8,888 bases of DNA from Melioribacter sp. (GTDB taxonomy: Bacteria; Bacteroidota; Ignavibacteria; Ignavibacteriales; Melioribacteraceae). The notes below the pieces were generated by a model that saw only the letters and a list, made by a program, of their open reading frames with translations, had not been told where the DNA came from and did no database searches. Made by a program: the position numbers and the translations under genes. The stretch spans positions 1 to 8,888 of the forward strand of contig JAENZU010000106.1 in assembly GCA_016841125.1 (NCBI GenBank). Direction: 5' to 3'. Within the stretch, counting starts at the first letter, position 1, and every line of letters starts with the position of its first letter. Shown here piece after piece: positions 1-6,674 of this stretch.

Positions 1-789
1 GTTATTTTGTTCGGCACAATTGCCGGACTCTACTATACAGGAGTACAATCATTAAGTGAACAAAATATTGCAGACTACGGAATGCAGCAGATAATAAGCA
101 ATGCCGACTCATACTCAGCGCTGCTATGGGCAAGTCTATTGGCTAGTGCGGTTGCGGGTATAATGACTATTTCACAACGAATATTAAATCTCAATGATAT
201 AGTGAGTGCATGGAATAAAGGTGTTCAGTCGATGGTTTTTGCATGTATCATTCTAGTTTTCGCCTGGGGTATCAGCGCAGTAACAGTTGAGATGAAAACC
301 GCTGACTACTTAATTTCAATTTTAAGTGATCAATTAATGCCTCAGTTACTGCCTGTACTGATTTTTATTTTGTGTGCATTGATAAGTTTTTCAACCGGAA
401 CAAGCTGGGGAACAATGGCAATAATGATGCCTCTGGTTATACCGCTTGCCCACAGCATTTGCGTGCATAACGGACTGGATTTAGAAACAACCAGATTGAT
501 AATTTATGGTGTAGTCAGTTCAGTATTAACCGGTTCAGTTTTCGGCGATCACTGCTCTCCGATTGCAGATACTACAATTCTTAGTTCAATGGCATCAAAA
601 TGCAATCATATAGATCACGTTAAAACACAGTTGCCATATGCACTTGTAATTGGTTTTACATGCATGCTGCTTGGGGATCTTCCGTCTGCATTCGGACTCA
701 ATCCGTTTATCTCGATCGTGCTAATATTTGCCGTACTTCTAGGAGTAATTTTATTTTTCGGCAAGAAACTTCCCGAAGCGATTAATTGA
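1..789 (+). CDS. NhaC-family Na+/H+ antiporter, C-terminal part (5' truncated)
   Basis: This is the C-terminal 262 residues of a multi-pass inner-membrane secondary transporter, expected to exchange sodium (or a related cation or organic anion) for protons. The frame is open from the first base of the window, so the TTG at position 7 is not a real start and the gene begins upstream. The family is shown by the signature GDHCSPIADTTILSS at 544-588 and by the upstream helix-breaking segment FSTGTSWGTMAIMMPL at about 391-438; both are strongly conserved in the NhaC antiporter family. Hydrophobic stretches fit about six or seven membrane segments. The protein ends in a short basic and polar tail (KKLPEAIN), so the C terminus looks natural. 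Its stop overlaps the uvrC stop by 8 bp in convergent orientation. NhaC-family members also include malate/lactate exchangers such as MleN, so the exact substrate is not fixed by these motifs. Confidence 0.9.
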   Translation, partial: VILFGTIAGLYYTGVQSLSEQNIADYGMQQIISNADSYSALLWASLLASAVAGIMTISQRILNLNDIVSAWNKGVQSMVFACIILVFAWGISAVTVEMKTADYLISILSDQLMPQLLPVLIFILCALISFSTGTSWGTMAIMMPLVIPLAHSICVHNGLDLETTRLIIYGVVSSVLTGSVFGDHCSPIADTTILSSMASKCNHIDHVKTQLPYALVIGFTCMLLGDLPSAFGLNPFISIVLIFAVLLGVILFFGKKLPEAIN

Positions 790-2611
790 TTACATTTTTG
801 TAGAACGAATGAACCAATTCTGCTTTAGCTTTTCCTAATACTTTTGTTAATTCATCTACACCGGCGTTTTTTATATGATCTAAACTGCTGAATTCCCTCA
901 GCAAATTTTCCGCCGCTTTTGGACCAATTCCTTGAATATCGAGTAGCTCGGTAGTAATAGTTCTTTTTGATCTTCTGTCCCGGTGGAATGTAATTGCAAA
1001 CCTGTGTGCTTCATCCCTTATCTGCTGTAGAAGTTTTAGCGAAGATGAAGTTTTCGGAATTGTCTGTGCCTCTGAAACTCCGGGAATGAAAACCTCTTCC
1101 AACCTTTTTGCTAACCCGATAATCTCAAAATCTTTAAGACCCAAATTTTTTAATATTTCTATTGCACTTGAAAGCTGCCCCTTACCGCCGTCTACCATTA
1201 TTAAATCGGGCAGCGTCTCATTTTCTTCTATTATTTTTCTGTACCTTCTTTCAATCACTTCCTGCATACTTGCAAAATCATCAGGTCCGTCAACATCACG
1301 GATGATAAATTTCCTGTATAAACTTTTCTTCGGTTTGCCTTCAACAAAAACCACTAAGCTGGCAACGGTATCAGTGCCCTGTAAATTCGATATATCAAAA
1401 CACTCAATCTTCAGAGGTATTTTTTTTAAATGGAGATCCCGTTTTAATGAAGAGAGAACGTAAGGCACGTTGCCTTCGCGCTTCGATCTCTGTATCTGAA
1501 TTTCTTTTAATTGCAGTATTGCATTTTGCTTGCACATTTTCACCAATGAAAGATTGTCGCTTTTCCTTTGGGGTACGGCAAATTTGATTTTTCTCTCCGA
1601 TTTGGAGCTAAGCCAATCTAAAAGTGAATCATCTTCAAACGGCATAACTTCCAAAACAATTTCTTTTGGGATTTCAACATATTCGTTGTAATAAAATTTA
1701 ATAACTGCAGAGTAAATTTTATCTATTTCTTCGTCATGTTCACTGCTAAGGTTCAGTTGTTTTTTACCCACAAGTTTCCCATCGCGAATATTGAGGATAG
1801 TAGCTGCAACATCTTTTCCCTCAATGGCAGCCGCCAAAATATCCCGGTCTTCAAAATCAGTTGTTACAATTTTTTGTTTTGATGAATAAACTTTTAGTTT
1901 TTCTATTCTATCCCTTGTCTCTGCAGCTTTTTCAAAATTCAATTCCCTGGAAGCGGTATTCATTTTGATCGTCAAATCTTTGATTAGATCTTCAACTTTA
2001 CCCTTTAGCAGTTTGATAACTTCATTCACCATTTCCTGATATTCAAGTTGACTGATCAATCCTTCACAAGGACCGTCGCATTTTTTAATATGGTAATCCA
2101 AACATACTTTTACTTTTTTTTGTTTTATCGAATTGGCATCGATGAAATATTTACAGCTTCGAATTTTGAATATTTGGTTTATCATTCTTAGCGAGGATTT
2201 CATCTCCCGAACATTTGTGTAAGGTCCGAAATATTTAGAACCGTCGCGTATGATCTCCCTCGTTGAGAATATTTGGGGATAAGGTTCGTTTGTTACGCGA
2301 ATGTAAGGGAAAGACTTATCATCTTTTAAATTTACGTTGTAACGGGGTTTCAACTCTTTAATTAAGTTGTTCTCCAATATCAGGGCTTCAACCTCACTGT
2401 CCGTTACAATAAGTTGGATATCTGCAATTTTATTAACCAGGGCTTGAGTTTTAGGTGAATCGTACCTGTTTTGAAAATAGCTTCTAACTCTATTTCTTAA
2501 ATTTTTTGCTTTCCCAACATAAATTACTTTGTCCGCATCATTTAGAAATTGATAGACGCCGGGATCTTTCGGAATATTTTCAAGTTTAGATTTTAACTTT
2601 TCTTCAATCAT
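782..2611 (-). CDS. uvrC: UvrC, excinuclease ABC subunit C
   Basis: UvrC makes both incisions flanking a DNA lesion in UvrABC nucleotide excision repair, in the cytoplasm, recruited by UvrB. The 609-residue length matches the roughly 610 residues usual for the family, so it is complete. Domains in order: GIY-YIG nuclease at about 14-93 (GVY 18-20, YVG 31-33, R39, E80), which makes the 3' incision; a cysteine cluster C153, C170, C178, C182, the set that binds a 4Fe-4S cluster in characterised UvrC; a UVR helical hairpin at about 209-242 for UvrB contact; the RNase H-like nuclease for the 5' incision with D406 (CFDIS), D474 (MVDGG) and H536 (DEAHRF); and C-terminal helix-hairpin-helix repeats at about 553-605 (DIQGIGPKAA) for DNA binding. 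The ATG at 2609-2611 has no obvious Shine-Dalgarno sequence, but it gives the normal N terminus. It lies downstream of glgC but behind a terminator, so it is probably transcribed on its own. Confidence 0.98.
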   Translation of the reverse strand: MIEEKLKSKLENIPKDPGVYQFLNDADKVIYVGKAKNLRNRVRSYFQNRYDSPKTQALVNKIADIQLIVTDSEVEALILENNLIKELKPRYNVNLKDDKSFPYIRVTNEPYPQIFSTREIIRDGSKYFGPYTNVREMKSSLRMINQIFKIRSCKYFIDANSIKQKKVKVCLDYHIKKCDGPCEGLISQLEYQEMVNEVIKLLKGKVEDLIKDLTIKMNTASRELNFEKAAETRDRIEKLKVYSSKQKIVTTDFEDRDILAAAIEGKDVAATILNIRDGKLVGKKQLNLSSEHDEEIDKIYSAVIKFYYNEYVEIPKEIVLEVMPFEDDSLLDWLSSKSERKIKFAVPQRKSDNLSLVKMCKQNAILQLKEIQIQRSKREGNVPYVLSSLKRDLHLKKIPLKIECFDISNLQGTDTVASLVVFVEGKPKKSLYRKFIIRDVDGPDDFASMQEVIERRYRKIIEENETLPDLIMVDGGKGQLSSAIEILKNLGLKDFEIIGLAKRLEEVFIPGVSEAQTIPKTSSSLKLLQQIRDEAHRFAITFHRDRRSKRTITTELLDIQGIGPKAAENLLREFSSLDHIKNAGVDELTKVLGKAKAELVHSFYKNVIN

Positions 2612-2762
2612 ATTTAATGTTTGTGCTATAAACTTTCTGCAAGTTGCAGAATAGGGCTTTCTAATTCAACCCATTTCTAAAATTTTCAAATCAGATTGAA
2701 TTAAAAAAAATGATATATATTTATCCTTCAAAGTTTAGTGCGGCAAGATGGTTCATGCGCGT
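2612..2762 (-). promoter_or_regulatory. Leader and probable promoter region of uvrC
   Basis: This stretch lies between the glgC terminator and the uvrC start codon. Because the terminator should stop most glgC transcripts, a promoter for uvrC is expected here on the minus strand. It is rich in A and T, with a run of alternating TA at about 2713-2720 and several TTGAA-type hexamers on the minus strand, but no convincing pair of -35 and -10 boxes at standard spacing. No ribosome binding site is seen before the ATG. I see no small open frame or structured RNA here apart from the palindrome listed separately. Confidence 0.35.
2635..2651. promoter_or_regulatory. Perfect 17-bp palindrome upstream of uvrC, candidate operator
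   Basis: The sequence TTCTGCAA-G-TTGCAGAA has two exactly complementary 8-base arms around one central base. It ends 23 bp before the uvrC start codon. The one-base centre makes an RNA hairpin unlikely and fits a site for a dimeric DNA-binding protein. The location, over the likely promoter or 5' leader of a DNA repair gene, suggests a repressor site such as an SOS-type operator. It does not match the E. coli (CTGT-N8-ACAG) or Bacillus LexA consensus closely, so the regulator is unknown. Function is inferred from symmetry and position only. Confidence 0.45.
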
Positions 2763-2796
2763 AAAAATAAAAAAAGGCTGAACAATGCCAGCCTCT
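2763..2796 (-). terminator. Rho-independent terminator of glgC
   Basis: On the minus strand the stem AGGCTG (2794-2789) pairs with CAGCCT (2780-2775) across an 8-base loop. It is extended at the base by a G-T and an A-T pair, and is followed directly by a T-rich tract (TTTTTTTATTTTT). It begins 23 bp after the glgC stop codon, the usual place. There is no T-tract on the plus-strand side, so it is directional and serves glgC, insulating uvrC from it. Confidence 0.85.
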
Positions 2797-2819
2797 ATTA
2801 AAATCATCTTGATCAAAAA

Positions 2820-4058
2820 TCAATCAAATTTATAGCCTTTCGGAATTACTACAATTCCGGTGTCGGAAACTTTAAATCGTTTTTTATCTATTTCGGAATC
2901 GAATCCAATCTCTGCATTTTCCGGGATATCAACATTTTTATCAATTATGGTTCTCCTAATTCTGGCATGTCTTCCAATATTGCAATTATCGAAAATAATT
3001 GAATCGGTAACATAACTGTAACTATTTACTCTAACATTAAAACCGATTATAGATCGTTCTACAAGTCCGCCTGAAACTATAGATCCATCTGCAACAAGAG
3101 AGTTGAAAACTCTTCCAACACGTTCCCCCTCGTGCGATAGCGTTTTAGCCGGGGGATACTGTAGCTGTTTCGTGCGCAGAGGCCAATTAAAATCGTATAA
3201 ATTAAAATGCGGGTTAACCTGAATTAAATCCATACTTGCAGCGTAGTAACTGTCCAAAGTCCCGACATCAACCCAGTAAGGTTGTAATTTTTTATTCTCA
3301 TCTTCAAATCTGTAAGAGCGTATGTTATATCCTTCTTTAATCATGTAGGGAATAATATGTTTCCCGAAGTCATCATTAGGAATTTTCTTCTTTGTCATAT
3401 CATCCAATACCTTTTTAATTACTGCGGTATTGAAAACATAAATACCCATATTAACAAATGCTGAATCCGGTTTATCCGGCGCAATAGGTGGATTCTCAGG
3501 CTTTTCCACAAATGAAAGGACTTTATAGTTCTCATCAATTTCTAATACGCCGAATCTGTTTGCTTCATCTTTCGGAACATACATACTTGCAATAGACAGG
3601 TCTGCTTTCTTTTCAAGATGATATTGAAGCATCTTTAAATAGTCCATTTTGTAAATATGGTCGCCGGATAAAATTAATACCCATTTGAAATTCCCGTCTT
3701 CCATTAAGTTCACATTTTGATGTAATGCATTTGCGGTGCCCAAATACCAGTTGTTGCTGATTTTCTGCTGCGGAGGAACAGAGTAAATAAACTCACCCAA
3801 TTCCGGATTGAAAATATTCCAGGCTTCATAAATGTGACGATTCAATGAATCAGATTTGTACTGTGTAAGCACATAAATTTTTCGTAAACCGGAGTTAAGA
3901 CAGTTTGATAAAGCGAAGTCGATAATTCGATACTTTCCGCCGAACGGTACAGAAGGTTTTGTTCTATCTGCTGTTAGAGGGTTAAGACGTTCTCCTTGAC
4001 CGCCTGCTAAGATCATGGTTAACGTATCCCTAATCATAGTTGAACCTGTGAATGCCAT
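2820..4058 (-). CDS. glgC: Glucose-1-phosphate adenylyltransferase (ADP-glucose pyrophosphorylase)
   Basis: GlgC makes ADP-glucose from ATP and glucose 1-phosphate, the committed, usually allosterically controlled step of bacterial glycogen synthesis, in the cytoplasm. The 412 residues match the family. The N-terminal nucleotidyltransferase domain shows the G-rich ATP loop (GGQGERLNPLT, 19-29, with K34), YRIIDFALSN (43-52), GTANALHQN (107-115), the metal-binding aspartate in LSGDHIYKMDY (D133), the glucose 1-phosphate motif FVEKP (183-187), NMGIYVF (203-209) and YWVDVGTLDSYY (261-272). The C-terminal third (about 310-400) is the left-handed beta-helix typical of the family. The assigned ATG has a weak AAAGG six bases upstream. 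The ATG at codon 8 gives MIRDTLTMILAGG, closer to the common GlgC N terminus, and is a real alternative start. No other glycogen gene lies in the window. It is transcribed divergently from the M1 peptidase gene. Confidence 0.97.
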   Translation of the reverse strand: MAFTGSTMIRDTLTMILAGGQGERLNPLTADRTKPSVPFGGKYRIIDFALSNCLNSGLRKIYVLTQYKSDSLNRHIYEAWNIFNPELGEFIYSVPPQQKISNNWYLGTANALHQNVNLMEDGNFKWVLILSGDHIYKMDYLKMLQYHLEKKADLSIASMYVPKDEANRFGVLEIDENYKVLSFVEKPENPPIAPDKPDSAFVNMGIYVFNTAVIKKVLDDMTKKKIPNDDFGKHIIPYMIKEGYNIRSYRFEDENKKLQPYWVDVGTLDSYYAASMDLIQVNPHFNLYDFNWPLRTKQLQYPPAKTLSHEGERVGRVFNSLVADGSIVSGGLVERSIIGFNVRVNSYSYVTDSIIFDNCNIGRHARIRRTIIDKNVDIPENAEIGFDSEIDKKRFKVSDTGIVVIPKGYKFD

Positions 4059-4160
4059 ACTTAACCTTTTTTTTTATAAATAATAATTAATTTAGAATTG
4101 ATTGACAGTAAAAGAAATCGTTAAATTCTGATGTAATATTTATAAATAAAGATTGCGCGT
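4059..4160. promoter_or_regulatory. Divergent promoter region between glgC and the M1 peptidase operon
   Basis: This 102-bp spacer separates two genes read in opposite directions, so it must hold both promoters unless they lie inside coding sequence. It is extremely AT-rich. A perfect TTGACA stands at 4102-4107 on the plus strand, but the sequence 15-18 bases further on is a poor -10 box. A TAATAT at 4134-4139 is the best -10-like hexamer and is too far from that TTGACA. Exact promoters are therefore not assigned. Confidence 0.5.
4065..4070 (-). promoter_or_regulatory. Ribosome binding site of glgC
   Basis: On the minus strand AAAAGG lies six bases before the ATG at 4056-4058, a partial Shine-Dalgarno match and one of the few in this window. 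It supports the longer start. However, ACAGG lies seven bases before the in-frame ATG at 4035-4037, so it does not settle the choice. Confidence 0.4.
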
Positions 4161-5885
4161 GTGAAAGTCAAGAAAAATAATTTAATACTCCTCATTCTAT
4201 CCGCCATACTTGGTTTGGTTATCGTGGTAATGTTTTATGTAAAGCCATTCGACCATTTAATACCGGGCGCTGAATTTGCCAAAATTGCTTCGGCTAATAA
4301 TTTTAACCTGCGATCATTCTCGATTTCGACAATTAGTGATTACAACACTCAAACGCAGTATAGCATTGATGTACTGCATTACGACATGAATATGGACCTT
4401 TATCCTGAAGAGGAAATGCTTATAGCTGATGTGACTATAAAAGCAGTGTTGAGAGATTCGGAACTTGACGAAGTTCATTTAAATTTTTATGATAATTTCG
4501 ATATCCACGAATTTAGTGTTAACGGAAAGAGCACTGATTTTTCGATTGATGACGGGCTGCTCACTTTCGACTACCCAAAATCTAAACATGATACTTTATA
4601 TATACGTGTGAAATATAAAGGCACGCCGGAGGATGTGGGACTTGGTTCTTTCTCATTCGATAAACTCGCCGACGGAAGTTTAGCAGTTCATACTTTGAGT
4701 GAACCGATATATGCCTCAACCTGGTTTCCCTGTAATGATATCCCCTCAGACAAGGCATTGATGGACATTTATATTTCCAATAAATCCGATAAAGTTTCTG
4801 TGTCTAACGGAAATCTGATCTCGGTTGAAAATAATGGAGATAGATCAACCTATCACTGGCGCACGGTTTATCCTATTTCTACATACCTGATTGCAATTTA
4901 TTCAGCGGATTATAAATCGTTTCAACAAAATTATGAATCAATTTCAGGTGATACGATTCCTCTTTATTTTTATGCATACGATTATGATTTCGATAAAGCG
5001 AAGGTTGACTTTGACGGACACATAGAATATTTGAGGATATTTGAAGAGTTATTCGGTGAGTATCCGTTTACAAAAGAGAAATATGGTGTTGCAGAATTCG
5101 GATGGGAAGCAGGTGCGATGGAACATCAAACAATAACCGGTATGGCTTCACGACTTATCGGCGGAAATAATATGTTCAAAGATATTTATATTCACGAACT
5201 GGCTCATCAATGGTGGGGCAATGCAGTAGGACCAAAATCATGGATGGACATTTGGCTGAATGAAGGTTTCGCAACTTATTCCGAAGCACTTTATTGGGAA
5301 AAAGTAAGCGGACCGCGAGCGCTGCGTTCTACAATGGCTGCAAAATATGATGAATATTTGGGCGGCAAATTATCAGACCCCGGTACATTTATATTTAATA
5401 GAATTGTTTATAACAAAGGTGCTTGGGTGCTTCACATGCTTCGTAAGGAAATTGGCGATGAGAAGTTTTTTGAATTTCTTAAAAGTTATTACACAAAATT
5501 TAAGTATTCAAATGCATCAACAAATGATATGCAGCAGCTTTGCGAAAAAGTTATCGGTAAAAAATTAGATAAATTTTTCGATCAATGGGTTTATAACGGG
5601 ATAGGAATTATTGATGCGGAATACACCTGGCAAAGCGAAACCGATGATAAACTTTTGTCCAAAACCAGCATTCATATAAAACAGGTGCAGGATGGCTACG
5701 ACACTTATTTTTTCCCGCTGGAAATTGAGTTTATCGGCACCGAACCAAATATTAAAACAACACTTGATTTTTATATCACTTCAAAAGATACTACTTTAAA
5801 TTTGGTTACAGACTTCAACCCCGTCAAAGTCAAACTGAATCCCGATAATTGGCTGCTGGCAAATTTCCGTAATCAAAATCAATGA
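4161..5885 (+). CDS. M1-family zinc metallopeptidase, membrane-anchored
   Basis: This is a gluzincin aminopeptidase of peptidase family M1, expected to remove N-terminal residues from peptides outside the cytoplasmic membrane. The first 30 residues are a basic start followed by a hydrophobic segment (about 8-27) with no cysteine lipobox, so a signal anchor or signal peptide. Residues about 65-260 are the beta-rich N-terminal M1 domain. The catalytic domain carries the exopeptidase loop GAMEH (318-322), the zinc site HELAH (345-349) with the third ligand E368 in LNEGF exactly 18 residues later, and the transition-state tyrosine Y417 in VYNKGAWVLHML. A short beta domain ends the 574-residue protein; the long helical C-terminal domain of larger M1 enzymes is absent. 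The start is GTG: an in-frame stop lies at 4143-4145 and no ATG or TTG comes between. It is probably the first gene of a rightward operon. Confidence 0.93.
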   Translation: MKVKKNNLILLILSAILGLVIVVMFYVKPFDHLIPGAEFAKIASANNFNLRSFSISTISDYNTQTQYSIDVLHYDMNMDLYPEEEMLIADVTIKAVLRDSELDEVHLNFYDNFDIHEFSVNGKSTDFSIDDGLLTFDYPKSKHDTLYIRVKYKGTPEDVGLGSFSFDKLADGSLAVHTLSEPIYASTWFPCNDIPSDKALMDIYISNKSDKVSVSNGNLISVENNGDRSTYHWRTVYPISTYLIAIYSADYKSFQQNYESISGDTIPLYFYAYDYDFDKAKVDFDGHIEYLRIFEELFGEYPFTKEKYGVAEFGWEAGAMEHQTITGMASRLIGGNNMFKDIYIHELAHQWWGNAVGPKSWMDIWLNEGFATYSEALYWEKVSGPRALRSTMAAKYDEYLGGKLSDPGTFIFNRIVYNKGAWVLHMLRKEIGDEKFFEFLKSYYTKFKYSNASTNDMQQLCEKVIGKKLDKFFDQWVYNGIGIIDAEYTWQSETDDKLLSKTSIHIKQVQDGYDTYFFPLEIEFIGTEPNIKTTLDFYITSKDTTLNLVTDFNPVKVKLNPDNWLLANFRNQNQ

Positions 5886-5947
5886 TGGTTTGGGTTTTTG
5901 CAAAACTTCATTTAAATTTAATTTTTCAATAATTCAGAACAGCACAA
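5886..5947 (+). other. Short intergenic gap in the rightward gene cluster
   Basis: These 62 bases separate the peptidase stop from the lpxH-like start. The only symmetry is TTTTGCAAAA at 5896-5905, too weak and too AT-rich for a terminator. There is no T-tract after a GC stem, so read-through from the peptidase gene is expected. No ribosome binding site is evident ahead of the TTG start. Confidence 0.4.
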
Positions 5948-6673
5948 TTGAAGGATACCTATTATTTTATTTCCGATCTGCACTTAGGATTGTTAACGGC
6001 CGAAATCGAAAAAAAGAAAGAACGATCTCTGGTTCGTTTACTTAATTCTTTTGAAAGCGATGCGAAGGAACTATTTATTCTCGGCGATCTTTTTGATTAT
6101 TGGTTTGAATACAGAAGGGTTTACCAAAAAGGATTCTTCAGAACTTTAACTGCTTTAAGTGATCTAGCAGAATCGGGGACTGAAATTCATTACCTTGTAG
6201 GCAACCATGATTTTCTTCACCGGGATTTTTTTAAAAAAGAAATTGGTGTAAAAATTTATGGTAATCCAATTACCCCGGAAATTGAAAACAAAAAGTTTTT
6301 TCTAGGGCATGGAGACGGTCTTGTGAAAAATGATTTGGGATATAAAATTTTAAAGAAGATTTTAAGGAACAAGTTTCTCCAAAAATTGTATTCATTACTT
6401 CATCCTGATTTTGGTATCTGGCTGGCAAGTTCAACCAGTAAAACAAGCCGCAATTATACAAAAGAAAAAGATTACGGTGAAGGTGACGGATTGTTTGAAA
6501 CTGCAAAAATAAAAATTGACGAAGGTTCCGATTACGTATTGTTTGGTCATGCGCACCAAAGAGTATTTAAAGAATATAAGCACGGATACTATATTAATTT
6601 AGGTACCTGGCTGGATAAACCCTGTTATGGGAAATTTAAAGATAATAAGTTCGAGATTTTAGACTGGGAATAA
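5948..6673 (+). CDS. lpxH: LpxH-like UDP-2,3-diacylglucosamine pyrophosphohydrolase
   Basis: This is a calcineurin-like metallophosphoesterase. LpxH hydrolyses UDP-2,3-diacylglucosamine to lipid X and UMP in lipid A synthesis, at the cytoplasmic face of the inner membrane. The 241-residue length equals that of LpxH. The metal-binding motifs appear in order: DLH (D10, H12), GDLFD (46-50), GNHD (85-88), HGD (121-123) and GHAH (200-203). Between the last two lies the helical lid region (about 127-165, with basic and hydrophobic residues) that in LpxH encloses the acyl chains. The classical E. coli enzyme has GNRD where this has the general phosphoesterase GNHD, so the assignment is family-level rather than proven. 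The start is TTG: an in-frame TAA at 5930-5932 leaves no other start, and the DLHL motif begins at residue 10 as expected. The following penicillin-binding protein gene starts one base after its stop, indicating cotranscription and probable translational coupling. Confidence 0.8.
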   Translation: MKDTYYFISDLHLGLLTAEIEKKKERSLVRLLNSFESDAKELFILGDLFDYWFEYRRVYQKGFFRTLTALSDLAESGTEIHYLVGNHDFLHRDFFKKEIGVKIYGNPITPEIENKKFFLGHGDGLVKNDLGYKILKKILRNKFLQKLYSLLHPDFGIWLASSTSKTSRNYTKEKDYGEGDGLFETAKIKIDEGSDYVLFGHAHQRVFKEYKHGYYINLGTWLDKPCYGKFKDNKFEILDWE

Positions 6674-6674
6674 T

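Noticed and set aside
791..802. Small inverted repeat TACA-TTTT-TGTA near the convergent gene ends
   Set aside because: A four-pair AT-rich stem is too weak to be a terminator, and it sits inside the uvrC coding sequence.
1086..1463. Open frame of 125 codons on the plus strand
   Set aside because: It lies wholly antisense inside uvrC, whose protein is intact and highly conserved; the translation is low-complexity and matches no family I know.
4102..4107. Perfect TTGACA as a -35 box for the M1 peptidase gene
   Set aside because: No acceptable -10 hexamer stands 16-18 bases downstream, so I did not call a defined promoter, only a promoter region.
5347..5568. Open frame of 73 codons on the plus strand
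   Set aside because: It is a shifted frame inside the M1 peptidase coding sequence and has no family features.
5896..5905. Palindrome TTTTGCAAAA after the peptidase gene
   Set aside because: It is short and AT-rich with only one GC step pair and no following T-tract; such palindromes are common by chance in DNA of this composition.
6270..6506. Open frame of 78 codons on the minus strand
   Set aside because: It is antisense within the LpxH-like gene, without a recognisable product or ribosome site.
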